Both the position numbers and the translations under genes were made by a program. A stretch of DNA of 64,000 nucleotides from contig NZ_JAIQZN010000007.1 in the NCBI RefSeq assembly GCF_023333585.1, positions 62,001 to 126,000 of the forward strand, written 5' to 3'. Below are positions 34,927-44,046 of this stretch, piece after piece. The notes below the pieces were generated by a model, which was not told the origin of the DNA, did no database searches, and saw nothing but the letters and a program-made list of their open reading frames with translations. This stretch comes from Argonema antarcticum A004/B2 (lineage in GTDB: Bacteria; Cyanobacteriota; Cyanobacteriia; Cyanobacteriales; Aerosakkonemataceae). The first letter of the stretch is position 1; every line of letters starts with the position of its first letter.

Positions 34927-34970
34927 GGGACAAGGAGGACAAGGGGGACAAGGAGGACAAGGGGGACAAG
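34927..34970. repeat. Nonamer tandem repeat (GGACAAGGA/GGACAAGGG)
   Basis: Five 9-base units alternating GGAGGACAA and GGGGGACAA between the WD40 fragment and the caspase fragment. Confidence 0.9.
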
Positions 34971-35005
34971 GCCCAGAAGAAAAGCTTTTCGTTTCAACCA
35001 ACTAC

Positions 35006-35629
35006 TTATGACCACACCCCAACTAAACTATCTTTAGGTCGTTCCGTCATATCATCAAAACAGCCACCGCGCACATTCCAGTCGTCTGTTTCTATTTTTT
35101 CTATTTCTCTGGTTGCGCCACCGGAATGACAACTATCGAGTACGAGAGTTACAACTAACTCTTTTTGTACCATTTCGTCGAGGAGTTTAGCAAATTCTAA
35201 GTCGCGCAAATAACGAGAATTTGGTAGACCAATATCTGTGGGAACTAAGGTTTCATCTAAACCACCAGAAAACTTGATATTTTCATAAATTGTTTTCGCC
35301 CGTCCGCCGTGACCGGAGTAGTGAATATATACTTGGTCTTGCGGTTTTGCTTTGGCAGTTAGTTCTTTAAATTTAGCAACAATATTCTCATAAGTGGGTA
35401 AGAGTTCTGGGGGTTCTTTCGGTTGTTCAGGATTATCAGAAGCAGTAGCGGTGAGTTTAATAATTTGGTCGGGGGTGAGGTTGAAGGTATCTTTTAAATA
35501 GGTTTCGACATGGTTAATATCTCGGACGCATCCCTTCAGGTTTCTGTAACGTCCATCTGGTAAATTATTGGGGAAATAGAAATCGATCGCGATAAGGAGG
35601 GCGTAGAAGTTGGGAGTTGGGTTAGTCAT
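35006..35629 (-). CDS. Caspase-family (metacaspase-like) peptidase, C-terminally truncated
   Basis: 207 residues. The p20-type core is complete: YALLIAIDFYFPN, KGCVRDINHVETYL, the histidine motif YIHYSGHGG and the cysteine motif VLDSCHSGG. Cyanobacterial orthocaspases normally continue with YVLLAACR and then STAND or WD40 parts; here the frame ends at TERPKDSLVGVWS in repeat-laden DNA. The catalytic dyad could be active but the regulatory part is lost. Together with the WD40 fragment on the other strand it points to a broken caspase-WD40 gene. Confidence 0.75.
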   Translation of the reverse strand: MTNPTPNFYALLIAIDFYFPNNLPDGRYRNLKGCVRDINHVETYLKDTFNLTPDQIIKLTATASDNPEQPKEPPELLPTYENIVAKFKELTAKAKPQDQVYIHYSGHGGRAKTIYENIKFSGGLDETLVPTDIGLPNSRYLRDLEFAKLLDEMVQKELVVTLVLDSCHSGGATREIEKIETDDWNVRGGCFDDMTERPKDSLVGVWS

Positions 35630-35721
35630 GGTTTTTGGTGGGTAAGGGGTTTTGGAAAAGGTTTTATTTTTATATTAGGGTTGAAGTGGGGGTTTTATGC
35701 AATACAGCTTAGTGTACTGCA

Positions 35722-35742
35722 TTACAGCGGTTCCCGCTGTAA
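35722..35742. terminator. Small perfect hairpin
   Basis: TTACAGCGG and CCGCTGTAA around TTC, between the caspase gene start and the hypothetical gene at 35932. No T-run follows; possibly a short dispersed repeat. Confidence 0.4.
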
Positions 35743-35931
35743 CATAGCAGAAGTAAAACCTATCTAACTATTGGATGGGTTCTGACACCAAATGCCCTAC
35801 TAAACTCTAAAGATAGAAAAAGAGATTTTGATGAAATATTAAAATCTTCTTTTTTTGCCATGTTATGTGTTATACTGCCCTAGAGTCTGGAGCTAAGTCT
35901 TAATCTTAAAGTGTTTAAGGAAAATTTGAGT

Positions 35932-36387
35932 ATGTCTAATAATACTGATCAAAATTTAAATACTAATATTTCCGAGAATCAAGAACCAAACCCGCGTGAA
36001 ATTATAATTGTTTTAAATCCACTTTTTGCAGAGTTTAACCAAGTACTTCAAATAAAATATGGGTTGGAAGATGTTAAAGTGGTTAATTTTACTACCATTG
36101 TTTCATCAAAGGTAGTTAGAGAAGCAACAGAGTCATCGAAAACTATCTGGGAAGAATATAATGAGATATTGAGAAAAACAGGTTTTAGTGATGTCTATAA
36201 AGATTTAGAGATAATTGATGTTACTATAGCTGCTAGATCACTTATTAGACAACCACAATATGCTTTTCCTCCATCTATTTCAGATGATAGAAAAGAGGAA
36301 ATTCTTTCATTTCTGAAAGACCAGCTTACTTTCTCGAGATGTAAGTGTCGAAATATAAAGAATAAGTGCATACCATGTCCTCATTGA
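35932..36387 (+). CDS. Hypothetical protein with cysteine-rich tail
   Basis: 151 residues from ATG 35932, chosen because AAGGA lies 10 bases upstream; a GTG at 35911 would add seven residues. After a disordered N-terminus (SNNTDQNLNTNISENQEPN) comes a mixed alpha/beta region (REIIIVLNPLFAEFNQVLQI). The C-terminal CKCRNIKNKCIPCPH looks like a metal-binding knuckle. Family unknown. AT-rich compared with its neighbours, which hints at transfer. Confidence 0.6.
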   Translation: MSNNTDQNLNTNISENQEPNPREIIIVLNPLFAEFNQVLQIKYGLEDVKVVNFTTIVSSKVVREATESSKTIWEEYNEILRKTGFSDVYKDLEIIDVTIAARSLIRQPQYAFPPSISDDRKEEILSFLKDQLTFSRCKCRNIKNKCIPCPH

Positions 36388-36410
36388 ACTCATTGATCAA
36401 AACACTGATT

Positions 36411-36462
36411 AAGTAGCCATCCTAAACTGCCTACAGTAGGACGCAGTTTAAGATGACTACTT
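36411..36462 (-). terminator. Terminator hairpin of the CHAT-WD40 gene
   Basis: A 20-base stem (36411-36430 with 36443-36462) has two mismatches on the plus strand that become G-U pairs in the minus-strand transcript. This shows it serves the minus-strand gene ending at 36457; the stem begins over its stop codon. Confidence 0.7.
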
Positions 36463-39400
36463 TCTTTGACCAAAAGCCCGAATGTACTGCTGACAAGTTT
36501 TCTTAGCGGCTTGCGTCGAATAGTTCTTAGGCTGAATGAAGATAAAATGTTTCTGCAATTGCTTACAGGCTATTTCAAGCGGAAGTTGCCAGGAAACCAA
36601 CCAAGAAACTGGCCATAAACTAATTGTATTTTCACTACCGCTAACAATCCACTTACCATCAGGACTGAAAGCAACCGACTTGACCGATGCTTTGTATACT
36701 TTGAGAGCTTGTCCAATCGGATGACCTGTATTAGCATCCCACAGGCGAATGGTCTTATCCTGGCTTCCACTAATAATCCACTTACCATTTGAACTGAAAG
36801 CAAGGGAAGTAATTGTACCTTGATGTCCTTTTAGAGGTTGTCCACTCGGCTGACCGCTAGTAATGTCCCACAAGTGAATTGTATTATCACTACCACCGCT
36901 GGCAATACGCTTGCCATTAGGACTAAAGGCAACCGAATAGACCCCACTTAAATGTTCTTTTAGAGGTTTCCCAATGGGCTGACCTGTGGTGGCATCCCAT
37001 AAGCGAATGGTCTTATCCTCACTACCACTGGCAACACGCTTGCCATCAGGACTAAAGGCAACAGACCAGACAGCTTCCTGATGTCCCTTTAGGGATTGCC
37101 CAATGGGCTGACCTGTAGTGGCATTCCACAAGCGAATAGTGTTATCCTCACTACCACTGACAACACGTTTGCCATCAGGACTAAAAGCTACTGACAAAAC
37201 TGCTGTTTGATGTCCCATTAGGGGTTTTCCAATGGGCTGACCTGTAGTGGCATCCCACAAGCGAATGGTCTTATCGTCACTACCACTGGCAATACGCTTA
37301 CCATCAGGACTAAAGGCAACCGAATAGATATTCTCTAAATGTCCTTTTAGTGGTTGTCCAATAGGTCTGCCTGTAGTGGTATCCCACAGGCCAATCATAC
37401 CGTCTTCGTGTCCGCTGGCAACCCGCTTGCTATTAGGACTGAAAGCCACGGAATTAACCAATTGCTTAGATTCCCCAATGATCTGATTCATGGTGACAAA
37501 CCAGAGGCGGATGGTCTTGTCAAGGCTACCACTAACTACTTGCGTGCCATCAGGACTGAAAGCTACAGAATAGATAGCTTCCTGATGTCCTGGTAAGGCT
37601 TGTCCAATGGGCTGACCTGTGGCATCCCACAGGCGGATGGTCTTGTCAAGACTACCACTAACTATTTGCTTGCCATCGCGACTGAAAGCTACAGAAGTGA
37701 CTGCTTCCTGATGTCCTGTTATGGGTTGTCCAATGGGCTGACCTGTGGTGACATCCCATAAGCGAATCATCTTATCGTCACTACCACTGACAATGCGCTT
37801 GCCATCAGGACTGAAAGCTACAGAATAAACAGCTTCCTGATGTCCTGTTAGGGGTTGTTTAATAGGCTGACCTGTGGCATTCCAGAGGCGAATCATCTTA
37901 TCGTCACTACCACTGACAATGCGCTTGCCATCAGGACTGAAAGCTACTGAAATCACCCCAGCTTTATGTCCCTCTAGAGGTTTTCCAAGTGGTTGACCTG
38001 TAGTGACATTCCAGAGGCGGATCGTCTTGTCCCAACTCCCACTGGCAATGCCCTTACCATCAGGACTGAAAGCTACTGAACTGATCGATTCTTCATGTCC
38101 CTCTAGGGGTTTTCCAAGTGGCTGACCTGTAGTGGCATCCCACAGGCGAATTGTCTTGTCCCAACTCCCACTGACAATCAACTTTCCGTTAGGACTGATA
38201 GCTACCGAAGTCACCCCTTCTTCATGTCCCTCTAGGGGTTCTCCAATTGGCTGACCTGTAGTGGCATCCCATAAGTGAATCTTCTGGTCACTACTACCAC
38301 TGACAATCAACTTTCCGTTAGGACTGATAGCTATCGACTTCACCTCACTTTTATATTGCAAGCGATTGAATTCCCGGTTAACTAAAATCGCATCTAGTAA
38401 ACTGTCACGCGCAGAATTATCAAGAAATTGGGGAAATTGAACAAAGGCTGACTTACCTAAACCAACAGCAGCAATAGCATTGACAAGTGCCTCAACAGGC
38501 TGATTTGCCGCTAGCAAAGCTTTAGAACTTGCTGCTAGTTGTTCCACTTGCTGACGTTGGGCTTGTTGAAGCTGATAGATAGCAAATCCAGCCAGAATCA
38601 TCGCTACAGATGAAAAGCCACTTAACCCGATAATTTGCAGTCGCCGTTCGCGTTTACGTTCCTGCCTCTCTCTATCCCGTTCCCTAACACTAATTTGAAT
38701 AAAATCTCGCTCCTCCTGCGTCATCTCATCCGCACGTTTTCGCAACCAATCTTCTGCCACAGTCAACGGCACACCGCGCAACAGTGCCCCAGAGTCATGG
38801 TTGTTATTTTTCCACTCCCGTAACGCCACCTTCAACCGTTCTTGCCAAGTCCGAAACTGACGGTTAGCATTCATCCATTCGCGCAGAGTTCCCCATTCTC
38901 GAATCAGCGCTTCATGCACCACCTCTCCCGTATCTTCAAAGACCTCTCCCCCAACCCCTCCCCTGCGAGGGGAGGGGCTTCCCTGCTCCCCCTTCCCTGC
39001 AAGGGAAGGGGGTTGGGGGGTTAGGTCTTTCTGCCGTCCCGTCACCACCAAACGCGCTTGATATCCAGCTAAATAACTCACCAAATTCCAGTTATCTTCC
39101 CCCACTTCCGCACGGGTAGCAACGCGCCTAGTATCCTCTGTTCCTTCCCCTGGACGCACTAATTGCACAAAAATTCGCTGTGCCTGTTTTTTCTCTATTT
39201 CATTCAGTTGTTGATAAACCTGTTCTGCATGATTAGCAATGGCTTTTTTCACCCCGCCAATTTCTTCATAAGCTTGGTGAGTTAACTCTCTGTTTATTTG
39301 CTTTTCCCACAACCGAGTTAAGGCAAATTCTAATAATGGTAAATTCCCTGGTTCTTGCCCCACATCATCTAGAATGCGTTGGGTTAATTGCAGTTCTAAT

Positions 39401-40689
39401 TCTACTTCCAATTTTTGAGCAGGTAATTCAATTGCTTGTTGTAATTCCTCCCGTTTCATGGAACTGAGTAACTGTGGCGTAAATTCCTGCAAAGCATCCC
39501 GCAACGGACGATAAGAAAGCACATAACCGTAAAAATCAGCCCGTAAAGTCAAAACTAATCTAATATTTTCTTGAGCAATCGCCGTTAGCAACCCATCAGC
39601 AAAACGTTCCTGTTCTTCCTTCACCTGACAAAGGGTGTACAGTTCTTCAAATTGGTCAGCAACTAACAACAACCGTTTATCTGGGTTAAGCTCTAAAATG
39701 CGAGACACCACTTGCTGCAAAGTGATTCTACCATTTCGCAAATCAACTGCTAACCCCATTGTTTCTCGCAGTTGTTGAGTTTCCCCCGCTGCTGGTTCTA
39801 ATTGTCGCACTAATGCAGAAGCTAACTGCACAAACGGTTCTTTTCCCGGACGGAAAGATTCAATTAACCAGTTTCCCTCTTTTCGCAATTTTGGAACTAA
39901 TCCCGCATACACCACAGAAGATTTCCCACTGCCACTTGGCCCGACTACTGCTACCAATGGTTGTTTATGGGTTACTTCTACTAAATTATTCACAAATTTT
40001 TCCTGTCCAAAAAAGAAGTCGGCATCTTCTTCCCCAAAGGCAGATAATCCTTGGTAAGGGTTAGGTGGAATAATATCTTCAAAAGGAATTGAATTATGAT
40101 CGATCGGAGTATCAATTAACTTTTTTTTCTTAAAAACGGGAGTTTCCTGCTCCAAGAAACTCATCATCTGCGAACAACCTAACTCGTAGGCTTCTTCCAT
40201 TTCATACCCAGCAGCAATTCCATCATAAAACGCTACTGCGAAGGCAACTGCTGCTCTATCTCCCACAGCTTTATTCATGCCAATTACATAATTAACGTAT
40301 TGGCTAATTGCTTCTGCTTGTACTTCTGAATAACAAGCATTGAAAATTACGCACTCTACCCCTTTTTTGGCAAACAATTTAAACATACTGGCGAGGGCGT
40401 TTGTCTGCAACAGCGCCATTTTTCCGGTATCATCTTCTAGGACAATTCCATCTTCTCCCGCACCATGTCCGCAAAAATGAACTATGTGGGGTTGATAATC
40501 TAAAATCGCTCGGTAAAAATCACGAGAACGCACTGACCATTTTTGTTCTAATTTATACTGTTCTCGCTTATTTGCCCGTCGCAATCCTTCATCAATTTCC
40601 CGTATTTCTTCCTCCAATCGCAAGGGAGCCGTGTTTTTGGGATTAGCTGCCAAAATCAAAATTGTTTTGACAGGGGTGCTGTTAGTCAT
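36457..40689 (-). CDS. CHAT-nSTAND-WD40 protein
   Basis: 1410 residues. An N-terminal CHAT-type caspase-like domain (about 1-200) has the dyad motifs VHFCGHGAGEDG and IFNACYSE. Next is an nSTAND ATPase with Walker A VVGPSGSGKSSVVYAG and Walker B-like LLLVADQFEELYT, then a helix at about 690-710 that may cross the membrane. Fourteen WD40 blades (GH...V.SVAFSPDGK...SGS.D.TIRLWD) would form two seven-blade propellers. Such proteins are thought to be ligand-triggered peptidase switches in signalling or immunity. A 29-codon repeat insert interrupts the segment before EVVHEALIREW (bases 38941-39027) without breaking the frame. The blades are highly alike, a sign of recent repeat expansion. Confidence 0.9.
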   Translation of the reverse strand: MTNSTPVKTILILAANPKNTAPLRLEEEIREIDEGLRRANKREQYKLEQKWSVRSRDFYRAILDYQPHIVHFCGHGAGEDGIVLEDDTGKMALLQTNALASMFKLFAKKGVECVIFNACYSEVQAEAISQYVNYVIGMNKAVGDRAAVAFAVAFYDGIAAGYEMEEAYELGCSQMMSFLEQETPVFKKKKLIDTPIDHNSIPFEDIIPPNPYQGLSAFGEEDADFFFGQEKFVNNLVEVTHKQPLVAVVGPSGSGKSSVVYAGLVPKLRKEGNWLIESFRPGKEPFVQLASALVRQLEPAAGETQQLRETMGLAVDLRNGRITLQQVVSRILELNPDKRLLLVADQFEELYTLCQVKEEQERFADGLLTAIAQENIRLVLTLRADFYGYVLSYRPLRDALQEFTPQLLSSMKREELQQAIELPAQKLEVELELQLTQRILDDVGQEPGNLPLLEFALTRLWEKQINRELTHQAYEEIGGVKKAIANHAEQVYQQLNEIEKKQAQRIFVQLVRPGEGTEDTRRVATRAEVGEDNWNLVSYLAGYQARLVVTGRQKDLTPQPPSLAGKGEQGSPSPRRGGVGGEVFEDTGEVVHEALIREWGTLREWMNANRQFRTWQERLKVALREWKNNNHDSGALLRGVPLTVAEDWLRKRADEMTQEERDFIQISVRERDRERQERKRERRLQIIGLSGFSSVAMILAGFAIYQLQQAQRQQVEQLAASSKALLAANQPVEALVNAIAAVGLGKSAFVQFPQFLDNSARDSLLDAILVNREFNRLQYKSEVKSIAISPNGKLIVSGSSDQKIHLWDATTGQPIGEPLEGHEEGVTSVAISPNGKLIVSGSWDKTIRLWDATTGQPLGKPLEGHEESISSVAFSPDGKGIASGSWDKTIRLWNVTTGQPLGKPLEGHKAGVISVAFSPDGKRIVSGSDDKMIRLWNATGQPIKQPLTGHQEAVYSVAFSPDGKRIVSGSDDKMIRLWDVTTGQPIGQPITGHQEAVTSVAFSRDGKQIVSGSLDKTIRLWDATGQPIGQALPGHQEAIYSVAFSPDGTQVVSGSLDKTIRLWFVTMNQIIGESKQLVNSVAFSPNSKRVASGHEDGMIGLWDTTTGRPIGQPLKGHLENIYSVAFSPDGKRIASGSDDKTIRLWDATTGQPIGKPLMGHQTAVLSVAFSPDGKRVVSGSEDNTIRLWNATTGQPIGQSLKGHQEAVWSVAFSPDGKRVASGSEDKTIRLWDATTGQPIGKPLKEHLSGVYSVAFSPNGKRIASGGSDNTIHLWDITSGQPSGQPLKGHQGTITSLAFSSNGKWIISGSQDKTIRLWDANTGHPIGQALKVYKASVKSVAFSPDGKWIVSGSENTISLWPVSWLVSWQLPLEIACKQLQKHFIFIQPKNYSTQAAKKTCQQYIRAFGQRK
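38941..39027. repeat. 87-base hairpin-type repeat inserted in frame
   Basis: Nested inverted pieces (CCCCTCCCCTGCGAGGGGAG, CCCCCTTCCCTGCAAGGGAA) and inverted ends beginning GACCT. The length is exactly 29 codons. It is translated as a Pro/Gly/Ser-rich stretch (LTPQPPSLAGKGEQGSPSPR) that STAND homologues lack. Confidence 0.85.
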
Positions 40690-40767
40690 GGGAGATAGGA
40701 ATCCTATTCTTTTTCTTGGCTACTACCTCTGATTGTTTAAAGATATCATATTTATTTAAATTTGCTA

Positions 40768-40995
40768 ATAAAATAAGTAATGCAAGTTGCTAATTATACA
40801 GCGGTTATATTCTCCCTAGAAATACTTAGAGAGAGGGCTAGCGGGTTAAAGTTAGGATATCAGGGGTCAAAAAGCTATTTAACACCGACACAGATGGCGG
40901 AAATAAAGGAGTGGCTAATACTGCCAGAAAGACGGAATACTTCGGAACTAGAAAGGTATTTAATAGAGGAGTACGATGTGGTGTTTAAGTCCTAG
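40768..40995 (+). pseudogene. Remnant of an IS630-type transposase N-terminus
   Basis: From about 40830 the frame reads LRERASGLKLGYQGSKSYLT, PTQMAEIKEWL, RRNTSELERYLIEEYDVVFK and stops. This is the helix-turn-helix and winged linker of IS630-family transposases; the DDE domain is absent. Bases 40768-40797 resemble the outer inverted repeat found at 61513 and 62260. Confidence 0.65.
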
Positions 40996-41041
40996 CCGCA
41001 ATTTTCTTTAGTCGTAGCAGTTGAAATCAATCATCAAACCA

Positions 41042-42085
41042 ATGAAAAAGTCCCTTCTGGCTACAGCATTTCTTGTCTTCTTGCTCACCCTTCTCCCCGC
41101 CTGCTTCGGTAAAGAAAAGACCGCCTCTGCACCGTCCACAGTTGAAACAGCTGCCAACCCCCCAAATTCCTTCAAACTTGGCTTACCGATTAACTGTACG
41201 CTAGGCCAAGACTGTTTTATTATGCACTATGTCGATCGCGACCCCAGCCCAACAGAAGTCGATTTTGGCTGCGGTCGGCAAACCTACGACGGTCACAACG
41301 GCGTAGACTTTGCCATTCCAGATGAGCGAATAATGGCAGCAGGCGTCGCCGTGAAAGCAGCCGCAGCGGGCAAAGTTCTGCGGGTGCGCGACGGAGTTCC
41401 CGATCGCAGAGTAGCCGATCAAACAGATAAAGGCAACGTTCAAGGCATTGAATGCGGTAACGGAGTCGTAATTGACCACGGTAATGGCTGGCAGACTCAA
41501 TATTGCCATCTTCGCAACGGTAGCATTGTTGTCAAACCAGATACCTCTGTTGAAGCAGGTACAGTATTGGGTATGGTGGGAGAGTCGGGTTTAGCTTCCT
41601 TCCCTCACGTTCACTTGACCGTCCGCTACCAAGATAAAGTCGTAGACCCCTTTGTTGGTGCCAATGCTGGCCCAGGTTGTCGGGTCGATCGCAAACCTAT
41701 ATGGCAACAGCCGATAAGTTATGTTCCCACAGGTACGATCCGCGCAGGTTTTGCCACTCAGCCACCGGATATGGCAGCTATCTGGTCGGGGCGCTTTTCA
41801 GAAACGGAACTACCTCAAAATAGTCCCGCGCTGATCTTCTGGGTGCAAGCTTACGGCGTACTTAAGGGCGATCGACAAGAATTCCAACTCATCGCACCCG
41901 ATGGTAAACCGTTCGCTGTACGCAAACAAGAGCTACAATCGCCCAGTCGATCTTGGCTGAGTTATGTTGGCAAAAGAGCATCTGGTAATCAACCGTTAAG
42001 TCCGGGTGTCTGGCGGGGTGAATATCGCCTGATCCGAGATGGTAAGGTACTGATTGACGTGAAGCGAGAAGTGCAAGTACGGTGA
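41042..42085 (+). CDS. M23-family metallopeptidase lipoprotein
   Basis: 347 residues from ATG 41042; a TTG start seven codons earlier is less likely. The signal sequence LATAFLVFLLTLLPAC ends in a lipobox with Cys as the lipidated residue. The LytM domain has HNGVDFAI, GNGVVIDHGNGWQTQYCHL and FPHVHLTVRY, the zinc ligands and catalytic His. It probably cuts peptidoglycan cross-links at the outer face of the cytoplasmic membrane or outer membrane. A C-terminal 120-residue beta domain (IWSGRFSETELP, PGVWRGEYRLIRDGK) is unassigned. Confidence 0.88.
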   Translation: MKKSLLATAFLVFLLTLLPACFGKEKTASAPSTVETAANPPNSFKLGLPINCTLGQDCFIMHYVDRDPSPTEVDFGCGRQTYDGHNGVDFAIPDERIMAAGVAVKAAAAGKVLRVRDGVPDRRVADQTDKGNVQGIECGNGVVIDHGNGWQTQYCHLRNGSIVVKPDTSVEAGTVLGMVGESGLASFPHVHLTVRYQDKVVDPFVGANAGPGCRVDRKPIWQQPISYVPTGTIRAGFATQPPDMAAIWSGRFSETELPQNSPALIFWVQAYGVLKGDRQEFQLIAPDGKPFAVRKQELQSPSRSWLSYVGKRASGNQPLSPGVWRGEYRLIRDGKVLIDVKREVQVR

Positions 42086-42100
42086 AAGGGACTAGGGGCA

Positions 42101-42245
42101 AGAAAAGTCAAAAGTCAAAAGTCAAAAGTCAAAAGTAAAGAAGGGATTGGGGGCAAGAAAAGTCAAAAGTCAAAAGTCAAAAGTCAAAAGTAAAGAAGGG
42201 ATTAGGGGGATTGGGGGCTAGGGGCTAGGGGCTAGGGGCTAGGGA
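42101..42245. repeat. Heptamer repeats AAAAGTC and CTAGGGG
   Basis: Two blocks of AAAAGTC units separated by a copy of AAGAAGGGATT(A/G)GGGG are followed by CTAGGGG units. The block duplication shows array growth. They fill the gap between the M23 gene and the next gene. Confidence 0.95.
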
Positions 42246-42320
42246 AACCCCATACTTAAAAGGAGGGGTTTGACTTCAGGAGTGCGATCGGGACACACAG
42301 TAGAAGGATTCTTGGAGAAA

Positions 42321-42902
42321 ATGACTATCGCGACTTTTCTGAATTACTGGCGGCAGATTTTTGCCAGTTGTCTGTTGACCCTCTTCGCAGCGCTGAGTTG
42401 TCTGTTGCTCATGGGGACGCCACCAGCTCTGGCGGGTATAAACGATGACTACTTTGATGGCAATATTTATGTCCTCTATGCCGGGAATGGTTCCTTGGTG
42501 CCGTCAAAGGTGACTCTGGCACAGTCTTTGAAGGGAAATAAGCCGACTCTGCTGGTGTTCTACGTAGATGACAGCAGGGATAGTAAACAATATGCGGCTG
42601 TTGTTTCGCACCTACAGCAGTTTTATGGACGGGCGGCGGATATTATCCCCGTGGATGTGGATTCTATCCCAGCTAAATCAACCTATGAACCCACGGAACC
42701 GGGCTATTACTACAAAGGTTTTGTGCCTCAAGTTGTCCTGTTTGACCAATCGGGTAAGGAAGTTCTCAACGGTAAGGGACAAGTGCCGTTTGAGCAGGTA
42801 GATGACGCTTTCCGCAAGCTGTTTAACTTGCTTCCTCGATCGGAATCTGCGGAGTTAAAGCAGCGAGTGGTGAATGAGTTCAATACGGAACTAGCTAAGT
42901 GA
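42321..42902 (+). CDS. Thioredoxin-fold thylakoid protein without CXXC
   Basis: 193 residues from ATG 42321 behind GGAG; a TTG at 42270 is less likely. A hydrophobic segment (FASCLLTLFAALSCLLLMG) and ALAG form a signal or anchor, so the domain faces the lumen or periplasm. LLVFYVDDSRDSKQYAAVVS is the thioredoxin-fold strand and helix where the CXXC pair would be, but no cysteine is present, so it is not a disulfide oxidoreductase. Cyanobacterial homologues are, as I recall, named thylakoid membrane photosystem I accumulation factor; treat that as tentative. Confidence 0.7.
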   Translation: MTIATFLNYWRQIFASCLLTLFAALSCLLLMGTPPALAGINDDYFDGNIYVLYAGNGSLVPSKVTLAQSLKGNKPTLLVFYVDDSRDSKQYAAVVSHLQQFYGRAADIIPVDVDSIPAKSTYEPTEPGYYYKGFVPQVVLFDQSGKEVLNGKGQVPFEQVDDAFRKLFNLLPRSESAELKQRVVNEFNTELAK

Positions 42903-42937
42903 GTGCAGGGGCAGACCAGTGTCTGCCCTATTTTATA

Positions 42938-43125
42938 TAGCTAGGGGCTAGGGGCTAGAGGCTAGGGGCTAGGGGAAGAGGGGAAGAGGGGAAGAGGGAA
43001 GAGGGAAGAGGGAGAAGATCTGCAAAATCCCACTCCCCCACTCCCCCACTCCCCCACTCCCCCACTCTCCCACTCCCCACTCTCCCACTCCCCCACTCTC
43101 CCACTCTCCCACTCCCCCACTCTCC
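42938..43125. repeat. CTAGGGG, GGGAAGA and ACTCCCCC tandem repeats
   Basis: Three repeat classes in a row upstream of the response-regulator gene. The last block is the same octamer found in frame in the NACHT gene and in priA. The promoter of the downstream gene must lie in or before this tract. Confidence 0.95.
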
Positions 43126-43160
43126 ATCAGTTTTCTTGTGTAATACCGAAAAACTTTGAC

Positions 43161-43847
43161 ATGAAATCTGGCTTGCTAAGAATACTGTTAGTAGAAGATG
43201 ATGAACTGTTTCGTCTAGGGCTTCAGATGCGGCTACAACAAGAGCCTGAATTGGAAGTTGTGGCCCAGGCCGTTGATGGTGAGACGGCTGTAGAATTAAC
43301 TAACCAGTATCTTCCAGATGTCGTCTTGTTGGATGTGGGATTGCCAGGAATTGGCGGTGTCGAGGCTTGTCGGCAAATCAAGCAGCAACACCCGCAGTTG
43401 CCCATTTTGGTTTTAACTTCTCATTCCCAAAAACCTCTGATTGAACGATTGATTGCTGCTGGGGCTCAGGGATATTGCCTCAAAGGAATTGAAGCAGATG
43501 TGTTAATTTTGGCACTGCGTTCTGTGGCGGCGGGGGCGTCGTGGTGGGATAGAATCGGGACGGCTGAAATTCGCGCTGTCTTTGAAAGTAACCCACCGCC
43601 TGTTGCCAAAGCGGCCCAAATGTTAGCAAATCCGCTCACCAGGCGGGAACAGGAGATTTTGGCGCTGATTGCGGCGGGTAAAACAAATCAAGAGATTGCC
43701 GAACTGCTTTATATTGCTATAGGTACGGTTCGGGTTCACGTTCACGCAATTTTACAAAAGCTGGAGGTACGCGATCGCACTCAAGCGGCAGTTCTAGCTA
43801 TCCAAAAAGGATTGGTAGCACCAGAACTGTTAGCCAACAAGCATTAA
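43161..43847 (+). CDS. NarL/FixJ-family response regulator
   Basis: 228 residues. The receiver domain (about 8-125) has the acidic pair LLVEDDELF, the phospho-acceptor VVLLDVGLPG and the conserved Lys in GYCLKGI. The LuxR-type HTH (about 158-215) has LTRREQEILALIAAGKTNQE and RVHVHAILQKLEVRDRTQA. No histidine kinase gene adjoins it. The target genes are unknown. The stop codon lies within the left end of a MITE-like element. Confidence 0.93.
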   Translation: MKSGLLRILLVEDDELFRLGLQMRLQQEPELEVVAQAVDGETAVELTNQYLPDVVLLDVGLPGIGGVEACRQIKQQHPQLPILVLTSHSQKPLIERLIAAGAQGYCLKGIEADVLILALRSVAAGASWWDRIGTAEIRAVFESNPPPVAKAAQMLANPLTRREQEILALIAAGKTNQEIAELLYIAIGTVRVHVHAILQKLEVRDRTQAAVLAIQKGLVAPELLANKH

Positions 43848-43973
43848 GTAGGTCGGCAATAAAAACCAAGCTATGTAACGAAACGTAAAATTTATGGATT
43901 TCGCAAGTAGTTGCGTTTTAGCGCTAAAGCGCAACAACGTACCAATAATGATTTATTTGCGCCGACCTACTTA
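43845..43973. mobile_element. MITE-like element with TAAGTAGGTCGGC ends
   Basis: Thirteen-base inverted ends (43845-43857 and 43961-43973) enclose about 100 bases with an inner palindrome around TTTTAGCGCTAAA. It has no coding potential. The left end supplies the stop codon of the response-regulator gene, so insertion may have trimmed that protein. Confidence 0.65.
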
Positions 43974-44046
43974 GATTTACTAAAGTTAAGATTGAGTTCA
44001 ATCTGGGAAAACTAAGATAGTATTCCGAGAAGAAATCCTGCAATAA

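Noticed and set aside
42938..43125. Possible CRISPR or coding repeat
   Set aside because: Same reason: contiguous heptamers and octamers without spacers, and no start codon or ribosome binding site.
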